From positions 1,922,001 through 1,986,000 of the forward strand of contig JBCAML010000001.1 in NCBI GenBank assembly GCA_038503075.1: a stretch of DNA of 64,000 nucleotides. Reading direction: 5' to 3'. Positions 1-11,788 of the stretch are shown piece after piece. Numbering within the stretch: the stretch's first letter is position 1; each line of letters opens with the position of its first letter. Under the pieces are notes generated by a model. The model was not told the DNA's origin. It did not search any database and was given only the letters and a program-made list of their open reading frames with translations. The stretch is from Gyromitra esculenta (Eukaryota > Ascomycota > Pezizomycetes > Pezizales > Discinaceae). The translations under genes were made by a program, and so were the position numbers.

Positions 1-1007
1 GGAGAGAGGGATGAATGAGCGGGGGGTGTGATGAATGTGTAAGAGTGGCGTGGGGGTCGTGATTAGGTATATAGGATTCTGAAGGGGGGAAATGTTCGTA
101 AGGGGGGAAGTTAGCGTTTGAAACTTGGGGGGGTTTTTTTAGGGCGGAAGATTCAAAGAGGGCTGGTTGTTAGTAACGCAACCATATATGTAAGTAGAAT
201 AGAGTATGTACCAGACTAACGAACCAGGCGAGGCACACGGGGGCAATACAACTTGAAGTAAATGCTATGTATCCTGCTATCTTCTATTTACTTCGGATCA
301 TGTATGTTACGCTGCACTGTAACATTCCATCCCACATCAATAAACGCATATCAAGTAATTGTTCCGCGCCTTGCCTAAACCTTCAGGGCCCCGGTACCAT
401 AGCCGTGATACATCACACATCGGTATCCCCAGTCTTTTTTTTTTTAATCGCATAAAGTTTGGAGGCTTCGGAGAAATTTTAAAACTGAAGGCTTATGCCA
501 ACGTCTATGCGCTTTCTACGATAGCTATCGCAGCTATCAGCACTACCCATCCCACAGCAACGCAGAGTCAGCCAGTCGCAGCTTCAAATACTCGCATCTT
601 AACTCTACTCTACCGGTGAAGATATTCAAATACGAACACGCTCGCCTTGCTATTGGATCTTCTACCGGGAATACGCACCATCCGATTAATGATCCTAATA
701 TTATGTAACCGCGGGGCGCGCTCAATTTCTGACCCCAAGATCATCTTCGCCTCATTCTATAAACCTAGGATCTAGTTTACCAAACAAAAAAAAATCAAGG
801 GAAAAAAAACCTTCAGACCATTCACGAAATCGGCCTGCTAAACAATTCTTCCTGTAGCCCTAGGCAGGGTTCTTAGTCGATTATAGCCACATGCAGATAC
901 TCCGGCCGGGTCTAAATCTCCACACAGGGACAAACCCCGGAGTAGCAATCTGCAAACCCTTTTTTCCGCTCGATCTCAACCTAACCTAGAGAAGCAAACC
1001 ACTTTTT

Positions 1008-1032
1008 CATGTTTCCCTTACAGGGAAACATG
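1008..1032. repeat. Short perfect hairpin
   Basis: CATGTTTCCC and GGGAAACATG are exact reverse complements separated by five bases. It lies in a gene-free stretch and has no T-tract typical of a bacterial terminator. No function is inferred. Confidence 0.6.
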
Positions 1033-2592
1033 ACATCCGTCTTCACTTTTATCGGAGCGATACCAAAAAACTTTTCCTGCTCTCTTTCAAGCGAGGAGAG
1101 ATTCGCTAAACAGGCAAGTCTACGCTTTAAAGATGGCAAAAATCTGCGTTTCCCCTGTCAACTGTAAACGCTAAAATACTAAGCATTTCGTGGAATTCCT
1201 TCACACCACACCCTTCATAATTCCCCTCTATTACCTGCCCCTCCTCCTCTGCTTTTTTCTCCACCTCCCCCCCTCATAGACGCGAATGATTTTCCTGCAA
1301 GCCCCACCCAGGTTTTCTTTACTTGCTTTTTTCTTTGCTTCCCTACGTAATTTCATTCAAGCGATTGGATCGGCTGGCTTCCGGTGACTGCGCGGTCGCG
1401 TGCACCGGTGCCACGTATGAGTAATAGGCTTGTCTGGAAGAATGAGAGTGAGAGAGAAAGATGAACTTTACTCCTCGTTCCAAAGCGAAAATGAGGAAAT
1501 GAGGAAATTACTGAGTTTAAGTCCAGAACTCGAAGGATACCTATTGACTAGTATACCACTAACTTCGGGGAACAGCACACTTATTACCCGAGAGGCGAAC
1601 AACCCTCAACCCGAGGTCCAACCCTCGCCCAGAAGAAAAACGAAAGGGAAATCGTCAACCATGTCATACCATAAAAGCGCTAAGTTCCTAAAGTAGGGTA
1701 AGCAACCTGTGCAACATCTGAGCGTTGCAGGAGATCTTCCCGCTGCATCGCAAAGACTGGAGCATAACGTATATATCACTTATGTGGAGGAAAGCCTCGG
1801 CAACGAACACCGGCAGCTCAACGGAGGGGCGCGGCATCAGGAAGTTATTTGTATGTATGTATGAGTGATACGATAGGGCCGGCGGCGACGGGGAAAGATT
1901 ATGTAGGAAGCGGGGTTTGCGCTGCAGGGTTAGATGTGCTTAATTGGGGACTATAGAATATTGTTCGAAATAGAAGAGCTATTATCTCCACCATGCAAAA
2001 TCTAGACACAGGTAGCACTTCTACATCCCTCAATTTCAAAAAATCTCTTGATGAATCAGTATATGACCTTCAATTTGATAGGAATGACCAGAAGTGGCAA
2101 GGTTTGAAGGCTGCAATTCGAATAGAGCATACGGAAGCCATACACCAAACCATATTACTACCAGTCAAATACAGTCTCCCCAGCTTGCTACTTCCCATAC
2201 CCAACATCATATCTCACAGGCACCAATCGTTGACTGTAGCTCGGTGTCTAGAGTGGTATCGAGAAAATGCAAGTTAGTAGAGTAACATGCTTATTTAGGC
2301 GCTATCACACCATTTCTATCAAAAGTAATCCTATCAAGCTAGAACGTGGCCATACAGAGTTTTAGTTTGATACGGTCGGAAACCCTCTTTCAGTTAGCCT
2401 TCCTTTTAGACTACCGATATTTACCGTTTTCGCTTTCCCAATCTCTTAAGTGGAAGACTTATTGCCATGGATTCAAAATTCACTTTGCTTTGCTGTCCCA
2501 ATAGCATCTAAGATCATTGAATAACGCGTAAGTTTACTATCAGTTCACATTCTTCCTTTTCGTATTCGATGCGAGGCTAGGGAATAGAATAT

Positions 2593-2744
2593 AGTACTCG
2601 GGGCAGGCAAAAAGTACCCGGAAATGCAAGCTGTATGAACACTATTCTGACCAGCCAAACCACGGGATTTTACTTAATCATCGAATCAACTAAACCCCTC
2701 CAGCAGCTTGCATTTCCGGGTACTTATTGCCTGCCCCGAGTACT
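2593..2744. repeat. Foldback (MITE-like) element, about 150 bp
   Basis: The left arm (2593-2633) begins AGTACTCGGGGCAGGC and is repeated in reverse complement at 2704-2744, with one clear mismatch over about 41 bp. The arms cover more than half of the element and the middle is not coding. Both ends can be read as TA followed by CTCGGGG, which would fit a TA target duplication as in Tc1/mariner-type miniature elements. The class is inference. Confidence 0.7.
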
Positions 2745-2840
2745 GATCGGCGGCTAGGTATGGCTTGCAGAGTAATGACACGTGAAACAATGGGAGAAAT
2801 CGTGATCGTGAGGCGTCACTTGAGTTCCATGTAGTAGTAG

Positions 2841-2948
2841 TACTATGGGTGTAGGGGAAAGTGACGAGAATCTAATTAGATAATCTTGCTGTGGGTGCTT
2901 TGCATTTATCTAATCAAATTCTCGTCACATTCCCCTACACCCGTAGTA
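2841..2948. repeat. Foldback (MITE-like) element, about 108 bp
   Basis: The arms, about 40 bp each, start TACTATGGGTGTAGGGG on the left and end CCCCTACACCCGTAGTA on the right. They match as reverse complements with about four differences. The element lies under 100 bp from the foldback at 2593-2744 but has a different sequence. It has no coding capacity. Confidence 0.65.
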
Positions 2949-3390
2949 CATGCGTATATGTAATTACCCTACCTTGAGCCCCGAACACTATTAAAGATAT
3001 TATGTGATTAGCTATGTTCATAGGGGATCACTCGAGAGACGATCTTAAACACGAAAACCTTACCCGATACGCATCATTTATCCTCGGCCCCAATTACTCA
3101 ATGTCCTAATACCAATGGAAACCTGACGATAGATTTATCGAAAAACTGTTCTAAATTTAATGCCTACCTTGAAGCCTAGGCGCCTTACTCTGGTGTTTGC
3201 TGCGGAGGTTTTCTACGTTTCCTGATTTGAATTCTGCATTCCGAAATTTTCAAAAAACGCGCCTTAGCTCAGGCCAACCCTACATTTTATTATGCAGCTA
3301 GGGTGTGGTCTAGGCCTATAATGTAACATCAGGGCTACTTGCTCGCAAGTTGATTACCTAACCCCCTTGCTTCACCCGTTCTTATTTACT

Positions 3391-3851
3391 AGGGAAAACG
3401 TTCAGAATACCCTGCCGCTTGGCTGGAACTATGCAGAACACCATACCATACGGAAATTGACTGTTTCGCACCATGCTTCACAAATTGTACATAGAAAATA
3501 GGGAAAAAAATACTTTTAACTAGCTGTGCCTAGTTTTACATGTTCTCGAGTTATGACCAGTTTTTTTTCCACCACTTCTTCACCATTTGCTCTTTTGGCA
3601 TAGTTTAAAGCGAGCGAAACAAATGGATATCGCCAGGCTCGGCAGTGACTCAAAATTGATTCAATTCCTGCCAGTGCCAGTGCACAGAATAGTTGGAAAA
3701 TGCTTGTCTCAGGGTTTTGGGGGGTTAATACCAGGCAGTGTGACTTTGGTTGATGGAAATTGTAGTTGTGGTTGAGAAAGGTCTGTGTCCACATGATAGG
3801 GTATTCTGCATAGCTCTAGCCAAGCGGCAGGCTATTCTAAACGTTCTCCCT
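3391..3851. repeat. 460-bp inverted-repeat element with arms of about 52 bp
   Basis: The left arm runs from AGGGAAAACGTTCAGAATAC at 3391 to about 3445. Its reverse complement runs from about 3798 to 3851, with about six differences. The internal segment carries only a 92-codon minus-strand frame (3516-3794) that resembles nothing I know. The size and long terminal arms suggest a non-autonomous DNA element that has lost its transposase. Confidence 0.65.
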
Positions 3852-5483
3852 ATTTCCTATCTTATTAATCACCGGTTATCACTCGGCTAAATGGTTAGTG
3901 AGACCTGAGATTGGTATTTTTTTTTTGGAGGGGGCGGGACGTAGGTGTAGTTTTCGTGTTACTATTCGGTGTTTAGTATGGGTCTTTGTGGTGGATCCGG
4001 AATGTAGCTCTATTTTCACCCCCTTAAGAGAAAGGCTTCGAGTATCACATATCCATTATATGTGCTTTAGTGCCGGCACGGAAAGGCGTGGCTTTGACTT
4101 GTGGGTTGTTGTAGCTGTCACTTTCTCGGTTGTGATCTAGGACGTTGCTGGGCTTTGGTTTGGGATGGGTCGGGAGCTGGCGCTTAATCGCAGGCCTGTT
4201 CTTCATAAAATCAAGACATATCATAGTGTTCTGGGCCACAGATATCAAGTCCTCTGAGAAGAAATCGTGTGTAATATAATATGGTGGCTGGGGGGCTGAT
4301 TGGTTTGCAGAATCACAGTTTGTGGTCTGGAGATGGTATTGGAATTCTAAACCGCAAAATTCAGAATCGTTTTTGGCTGCACCGAGTCACTATGGACGAC
4401 TGGGAGATAGATGCTGGTGAATCCGTTTCGGCTGGCGTGGTTTTTCTTTTTTCTTCTAATAATCACCTAGGTCATGGGTAAGGATATTTCGTATTTTTAT
4501 ATCGCTAGAGCTGGATCTAACGAGGCAGAGACGTATTTTTGAAGGATCGTCTGTGGCTCGGCGGACTTGCATTTGATACGTGTACATAGTTACGGGTTTG
4601 TAGCAAGTAGAGTTCTTAGCTTGGTTTTGTTTAGGGAGTGGCTGTAAGAATACTAATTTGAGTGTTGTTGGATAAACCTGAGGTTGTTTCTTGTATATAG
4701 AAGGATTCTGAGTGAAGAATTAAGGATATGAGTTGAAGTGATGAGATGGAATGAGAGGAAACAAGTAGAGCTCCATCTAAAACATCTCTATATGACAACT
4801 ACGATACTATACGATACTTTTCGCGCATCTAATCACCTTTGATCAGGGCTGATAAAAAATTTGTGGCACGTTTATATAGGGTTTGAAGCTTGCTAAAGAC
4901 AAATGGGCTGAGTCACGAAATATAACGATTCCCTGGCAATCGAATGAATAGATGAGTATATCCTCATCCCTATCGTCACATTATATACTCTCTTGAGCCC
5001 ACTAACATTCCCTCAAAGCAAACGTAGAACACGATCATGAGATTAGGATGGTGATTTTCTAGTAAATATATATAAATACAATACTTCCTTCGCTGCGTTT
5101 GTTGAGCTTGCTAGAGAAGTAGTAATACTCGATACTAACTGATACTCATGCACATGTTTAGTAAAAATAAAATCAAACAGAATAATTTCAGAGGAAGAGT
5201 AAGAAAAAATCAAGAAAAAATTCACGCCGGAAAAGAAATTTTTTTGATGAAAATATTGAATCCCCTGGACGCCCTCCCTCCCGTCCTGAAATTTCCCGAA
5301 TGAAGAAATAAAACACATATTTCATGACCACCGAAGAGTAAAGAAAAATGATAAAGAAAGTAAAGCACAACCAAGATCAGGCGCTAGCTGTCTTTTGAAC
5401 ACATGGAACTCCTACAACAAAAAAAAAAACTAAATATGTCTAAGGGTACCTTTCATCCAAATCTCACACCATACCATTATGTT

Positions 5484-7353
5484 TTATCGTATTTGCTGGA
5501 ATGGATCCAGCGCTATACTCATACGACCCTCGTTTTTATTTTTTGCAAAACAGTTCCAAAACCTCAGCGTCTCATCACCCGCACCAGTGACGATGACCTG
5601 CCCATCTGGCGACATTGCCAAATATAGGACTCGGTATGTATGCCCCGTCAAGCTCACGACCTGTGTCATACTGGGGTATTTCCATACGACGATTTGGTTT
5701 TCGGAGTAACCGTGGGTACTGACGATCTCATTTGAATTTTTGCTCCATGCAAGGTTACACACTTGACTTCCGGTGTCGATCTCGCTTATCGGTTGTCCTG
5801 TCAACGTGTTCCAGAACTTTATCCGACGGTCCGCCGTTCCCCCTCCTGACGCCAGGGTACCATGCTGGTGAGGGGACCACGCAATCGCTTTTACAGCTGC
5901 TGTGTGCTCAGTGAATTTGTATAGTGGCTGCTCGTTGAGTTTGTCCCAGACGAAAAGTTTGTTGTCATTACCACCTGACGCTAGCTGCCCATCTTCACAA
6001 TTCCATTTCAGGCCACAAACTTCTTGTTTGTGACCTACTAATTTGGCGATGTGTTGTTCTGGGGCACGCACATCGCGATGGTATATTGTTCGGTCGCGAG
6101 AACCTGATGTTAAGATATGGTCATTCCAAGCAAGAGCACCTAATAAGTATAAGCATAGTGTTTAAAACATTTATGGGCGGGGTGGCACACCAACTCGAGC
6201 TGTATGCCCAGTCATTACTCGCAAACGACGACATTCTTTCGCATCCCATATCTGGACATATCCTTTATTCGTCCCTATCGCAACATGTGAACCCTGTATC
6301 AAATTAGCCAGTATCCAATATTCATCCTAGCACAATAATAGCCGGATTTCGCATACCCGTTGAATCCACGAAACGCTTGTGACGTTATCATCCGTCCCCA
6401 AATCACACAACTTGGTTACCAACCCTGATGCCGAATTCCACATATAGACACAGCTTCCTAGCCCCACTCCTAGAATATTCGTGCTCCCCCAATCCACTAG
6501 ATTTAGATAAAAATCGTCCGCTAGCTCCGGTGCATCGAGGACTTTATATGGTACTTTGCTCACAGCCCTTGGCTGTTTCCTCGGTGATAAAAGCATCCGC
6601 TGACTATCAAATCGAACAGGAGACAACGAGTATATTTCTGCTCTGGTGTCAACATTGGGTCCGTGCCGGGTCTGTGGGGTTCGCGTCTTTGGGGACATAT
6701 ATGTAAAAAGGTTTTTGGAAGGGGTTGCAGGGGTGTTTGATGCGCCGTTGGTCGCGGGCGGTGTTGGAGCGCGAGCCGATTCGCGAGCAGCAGAGTTGCG
6801 AGTTGTTAGCGATGATGGAGTAGCCTGGGGTATTTCGTTGTGGAAAAGTTCTGAGCGGAGAAGGGTGGAGAAAGTGCGGTTCGCTTCCTCAGCTGTTAAT
6901 GATAAGCGTATTAGTATTTCCATTACAAACGAAACTAACGGAGCATACTCTTCTGGAAATGAAGTTCGCCATGAGGTGTCCTCTTTTTTGGTTTTGTAGG
7001 CGTTGAAGGTGAGCCGTCGGCATGTAGTAAGCTGTAGCTAGCTTGTAGGTCTACTCCTTCGCGATTTGGTATGAATCTGCAAAGCACAGTTAGTCCCATC
7101 CTTCGTAACCACACCCTTACGAGTGGCTCAAGATATCTGAATCAATGATTTATTCCACACACCTGTCTCCGTACACTATCCGTTGTCGCTTCCTGCTAGG
7201 CGATGGAGCCGGGGATGCAACAGCATCTGCCAGGGCTGCTCTCAGAGCATCGGCATCAGGTCCACTTGAGGGCTTCAGAGCGGGCGACTCTGTCGGAGTC
7301 TTAGGTTTCGCTGCAGCGTGCCGAACCCGATTCTCAAACTCCGAACCTCTCAT
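5484..7353 (-). CDS. cdh1: Cdh1/Fizzy-related activator of the anaphase-promoting complex
   Basis: Five exons on the minus strand: 7163-7353, 6949-7076, 6357-6892, 6191-6293 and 5484-6139, giving 537 residues. Cdh1 (Hct1, Ste9/Srw1, Fzr1) recruits substrates to the APC/C ubiquitin ligase in late mitosis and G1. The C-box DRFIPNREG is built across the first intron, near residue 63. A conserved block HFQKTEEANRTF follows across the second intron, near residue 103. LSPRKQPR (near 208-215) precedes a seven-blade WD40 propeller from about 225 to 525. The chain ends in Ile-Arg, the tail that docks on APC/C subunits. The HFQKTEEANRTF block and the early C-box fit Cdh1 better than Cdc20. Every junction keeps frame. 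Confidence 0.95.
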
Positions 7354-8497
7354 CGTGGTGGGGGAGGGAGAAGGGGGACAGAGCTAGCGGGGCCAAGCTA
7401 GCTTGTAGAGGGGCTGTGGCGACGGGGTGGAATGGGAGAACCGAAACGTAGGCCGTGGAGGATGGTTGATCTAGACGATGTAGTGAAGAGGGCGACAACC
7501 TGCGGGAATGGCGAATTTGAGATAGCGTGGATGTTGAGGGGGGTGTGAGGGGTGATGGCGGGTGATGGAAGGGCGATGGGGGGTGTTGCAACTTGTGGGT
7601 GAGCGATGATGAGTGAGGTCGCGGTTGTGAAAAGTAAACAGAAACCCAGGACGTCCCAACACGGAAATCGACCGCCCCTGTTTGGCAATTGCTGCGTTGT
7701 GCAGTCGGCGTTGTCCGGGGAACGGGAAACGGGTCAAGAGACTCAGGGAGCAAAGAAACAATTCTCCTATTTTCGCTGTCTTCGCGACAAAATAGACAAA
7801 AATAGTCTTGACGATTCCCCCGAAAGCGGGCTTTTCTGAGCCTGTTTTTCGTTCGCAGATGGAGTTGCCGTGGTTGAGAAGCTCCCGTGTTGACAGCGCT
7901 GCTTTAAGAAGGCCGTTTGTTATTTTTTTCTTCTTCTTCCCTAGTGTCTACTGTGTTTGTGACCACAAAAGTGCCCTATCTCGGGAAGCTAAGAGCTTTT
8001 CAGTGCCAGCAGGATACCATTTTGGACAAAAATTGACACGCTCAATGCCCGTGCTAAAACGGCCGACTTTTTGGGCAGCAAAGATCATCTGGGCGTTCGT
8101 GCTTGCCCTCACCTGAGGTGGCGGTACGTACTCATTCATGCACCTGCCTACTCTCGAATAGTTTCTTTGATTCGCGTGTGTCCACGGCTGGGAGGGTCCA
8201 GATGCAATCTGCGGCTCGCGAATAAAGTAGCCAACAATCTTGAAGTTCAAGATGGATAGAATGCACAATGACAAATCTGGAGCATAATATGATTTTAGAA
8301 GATAGAAAGAAGCTCTAATCCCTGCTGTCGTTTATCAGTTTGATCAATTTTCCAAGCCCTCGGGTGTATCAGATTGATGCTTGGTCCAATGTCTTGGCAC
8401 CCGCGTGCTTAGTACTCGTTCCAACCCCACCTTAACTTCCCCGCATCATCCCGGGAGTCTGTTTATCACGCGTTAAGCTCTAGAAACTGAACCTGTC
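7354..8497. promoter_or_regulatory. Divergent intergenic region between cdh1 and the aspartyl aminopeptidase gene
   Basis: The two genes are transcribed away from each other, so this 1.1-kb gap must hold both promoters and 5' leaders. Several overlapping frames near 7330-7840 exist on both strands, are Ser/Pro/His-rich and lack family resemblance; I read them as leader sequence. I do not recognise a specific factor site. Confidence 0.5.
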
Positions 8498-10376
8498 ATG
8501 ACTTCTAGCTCAAGAAAATATGCTCTTGACCTTCTCTCGTATATTAATGCGTCTCCGACTCGTAAGTGGCTCCAAATAATCCGATTGCCTAGCTTCAAGG
8601 CTGATGAGAGAAAAAAAAACAACAGCTTTCCATGCCGTTGAATCTTCAAAACAGCTCCTCCGAAAGGCTGGATTCATTGAGATTAAGGTTCATCTGAGCT
8701 TATTTACTGTTTTGGGTTTAATAGGAGCTGATAAACTGCCGAGTAGGAGCGGGATCCTTGGGGGGAAAGCGTTAAGAACGGTGGTAAGTACTTCGTGACT
8801 CGTAATGGATCTTCTATAATAGCGTTTGGTGTGGGGGAGAAGTGGAAAGTATGTCAATTTTCCTTTCTGTTGACTAGTTTGGGAAGAAGCTTAAACTTGC
8901 ACTGCGAATGGTAGCCGGGGAACGGGATGGCTCTGCTGGGAGCTCACACAGACTCCCCGTCATTGCGAATTAAACCGGTTTCTAAGAAGTTTGCGGAAAA
9001 TGGTGCTTTTTTGCAGGTGGGTGTTGAAACCTATGGGGGTGAGTTTTTAGGTCCTCGTTGAATTATTTCTGTGGGGGGATGGTGTGAGTTAACTAAACGG
9101 TGTACAGGTGGATTATGGCATACATGTGAGCTCGCCCCCACAATTATATGTGTAGCTCCACTTCCTGGACATACCTCGTTATGTCAAATATACAAATATC
9201 ACCAAACTCCTTCGATTCTAACAGTCCAAAAGGGTTTGACCGTGATCTCTCCATCGCCGGTCGTGCAATGGTTCGACAATCCAACGGCAATATAGTCTCT
9301 AAATTGATCAAAATCGATCAACCAATCCTGCGTATCCCCACTCTAGCCATCCACCTAGACCGCCAGGAGACCTTCACATTCAACAAAGAAACTCAGCTGT
9401 TCCCCATCGCTGGTCTGGCCGCCGCAGAGCTGAATAAGCAAGGTACCCCCACTCCAGATGACGGAAAAATGGAAATCGAAGGCGACTTCAAACCCCTAGC
9501 AAACATGACAGACCGTCACCACCCTGCAGTAATTGGCCGTATTGCTGCGGCGGCCGGTGTTAGCGTAGAGGATATCCTCGACTTTGAGATGATCCTCTAC
9601 GATACCCAGGCCTCCGTACTTGGAGGTGTCAATGATGAGCTGATACTTTCCGCACGGCTTGATAACTTGACTATGTCTTTCTGCTCAACCATCGGGCTCA
9701 TTGAGTCTGTTGCAGACGAAAAAGCTCTTGAAGAGGAATCCGGCATCAGACTGATCAGCTTGTTCGATCACGAAGAGATCGGCTCCCAAACGGCACAAGG
9801 AGCGGACTCTAATTTCCTCCCAGCTATCATCCGCCGCCTGTCATCCGATGCGGCTACAGCGTTCGAGGAGACGTTGATTAAATCGATGCTGTGGTCTTGT
9901 GATATGGCGCACTCGGTGCATCCAAATTACCCGGCGAAGTACGAGAGTTCTCATCGGCCGGAGATGAATAAGGGTCCAGTTATCAAGGTTAACGCTAATG
10001 CGCGATATGCAACTAACTCTCCGGGTATCGTGTTGACGTCGGAAGTTGCGAAGTTGGCAGGAGTGCCGTTACAGCTATTTGTGGTTAGAAATGATAGTTC
10101 ATGTGGATCTACTATTGGGCCAATGTTGAGTGCAGCACTTGGCGCTAGAACCGTGGATATGGGAAATTGTCAATTGAGCATGCACTCTATCCGAGAAACC
10201 GGGTTTGTTTTACTCCCCCATGAGTTCATAGAAAGAAATAATAATATTAGCTAACAAACGGTCATTAAAAACATAGCGGAGCACACGATGTTGAACATGC
10301 CGTCAAGTTGTTCAAGACCTACTTTACGAAGTTTTCTGAGTTGGAACCAAAGATCTTGGTGGACTCCACCACGTAG
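8498..10376 (+). CDS. APE4: Aspartyl aminopeptidase (M18 family)
   Basis: Seven exons: 8498-8561, 8626-8687, 8747-8848, 8915-9038, 9108-9125, 9233-10202 and 10277-10376, giving 479 residues, the usual size. M18 enzymes are dinuclear zinc peptidases that remove N-terminal Asp or Glu; yeast Ape4 is cytosolic and reaches the vacuole by the Cvt/autophagy route. Visible active-site elements are GAHTDSP with His87, the bridging Asp in SARLDN (Asp267), the catalytic pair in DHEEIGS (Glu304-Glu305) and the C-terminal MHSIRE with His441. Exon 5 is only 18 nt and codes part of YGGGLWHTW. A long unspliced frame starting at 9148 reads through the fifth intron and misses the true N-terminal third. The last intron has the less common donor GTTTGT. 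Confidence 0.95.
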
Positions 10377-11788
10377 GCCCGCCCAACAAGCACTCCGGAA
10401 TATCTATGTAGCAGTAGGTAATTGTGGTATTCAGTGATGATAGTTTTGTGAGTTTCAAAAGATATTCTTCCGACTGGGAACTACTATAATGGTTGCCATC
10501 TTTTTTCGAACCCTTTTATCGCGGGAGTTTTCTTTTAAAGTACGCAATTTCCTATGAAGCATCACAAGCGAAATTATTATATGTGCCTGTGTGCTCGGGT
10601 TGTGAATTCGAGAAGTAGACAAAATAAGACAAAATAAGCCGCTTAAGTTGCAATCCAACCATTGGTGATTACAGTTAGGGGCCTGATCGTGACTCGTGAA
10701 AAATTTCCTTCCTCGTCTGGTAGCAACCGATTTTAGTCAAAATAACGATTGTGGCGATTTAGAAAAAGTAGAATTGACCCTCTAGATTTTATTTCTACTC
10801 ATGCGTGTAGCTCCCCAAGCCGACCATTTGGCTGAGGGGACTATAGTTTTAGTCACCCACAATTCATTCCACGGCAATGATAAGTGGCGGGAATTAAAAT
10901 ACACAAATACCATTGCTCCATACGTGCCTTGTGAGACAAAGGCTTTAGCTGTATGCATAGAGAGCGATATATCCTGGGTGTTCAACGATATCAATCGAGT
11001 ATTACAGCACCTGCTCGCTGTTCAATATCGAGTGATGGTTTGTGATTTATCCAAAAATCTCCCTAGCTACGAATTTTACATCTGGGGAGACTGTATCAAA
11101 GGTTAAAGACAAATGTGTTGAAATGGAAAATCAATGGTATATTACTGCTTCTGATGCTGACTGTATCTTCTAAAATTTCACACTTTTTACACCTAGTATC
11201 GATATCGCAATCCTTTATTAAAAACTCTACTTTTTATACTCGTACGCTCCCTACATTCTGTCAGATTTCACAATTACCGTGGGTCTATCGATCCAGCAAA
11301 TCGCGCTGGAAACAAGCAAAGCAAATCAAGAGCATATCTACAGTAAAGAGAAAGAAGAAGAAACAGAAAGAGAAAGAAAGAGAAACGAAGATGCCCCCAT
11401 GTTTGACCGTGAAAATCCCATCTCTATTCTGACAGTAAAAAAGACGACCCAGATCTGAAACCCCACCCTTCCTACCGCATTATAACAAATAAAAAATAGG
11501 ATGAGAGGTAAAGAACAACACCAACAAATGCACCATACTTTTTTTTTGCGTGTGAGGATTTTCCACTTCTTCGGTAACGAGAAAGATTGTGTACGATAAA
11601 AAAGGAGATTTAAAGAGAACACAGTATTTGTACATGAACTTGAATTGATCGAACTCGCGATAGTTGTAGGAGTTAGATGGAGGAGAGGGGATATCAATCC
11701 AGTGGTAGCGAATAGAGGACAGGTAAATATTCTACAGAGAAAATAGGAAAGAATTCATAGAAATATACAAGTTATCTCACTGAGAATA
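10377..11788. other. Convergent spacer between APE4 and LOS1
   Basis: The flanking genes converge, so this 1.4 kb holds both 3' untranslated regions. A 101-codon plus-strand frame at 10801-11106 starts with ATG but overlaps an antisense frame and matches no family I know. An A/G-rich patch at about 11340-11390 is low complexity. Nothing else is supported. Confidence 0.5.

Larger units (their letters stand above)
1..5483. other. Gene-poor left flank
   Basis: No reading frame here has family resemblance, splice partners or codon bias that I would accept as a gene; the longest are under 100 codons and overlap on both strands. The stretch has G-rich runs near the left edge, a pyrimidine-rich patch near 1230-1340, a 25-nt perfect hairpin at 1008-1032 and three foldback elements listed separately. 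The last part, about 4700-5480, is the downstream side of cdh1. Confidence 0.6.

Noticed and set aside
1430..1696. 88-codon plus-strand frame
   Set aside because: The frame is isolated between repeats, resembles nothing known and has no intron or second exon support.
7334..7839. Several overlapping frames of 77-139 codons on both strands upstream of cdh1
   Set aside because: They overlap one another, are low complexity (Ser, Pro, His, Thr), and lie where the divergent promoters and leaders must be.
10801..11106. 101-codon plus-strand frame with ATG
   Set aside because: Isolated, overlapped by an antisense frame of 70 codons, no family resemblance and no splice partners.
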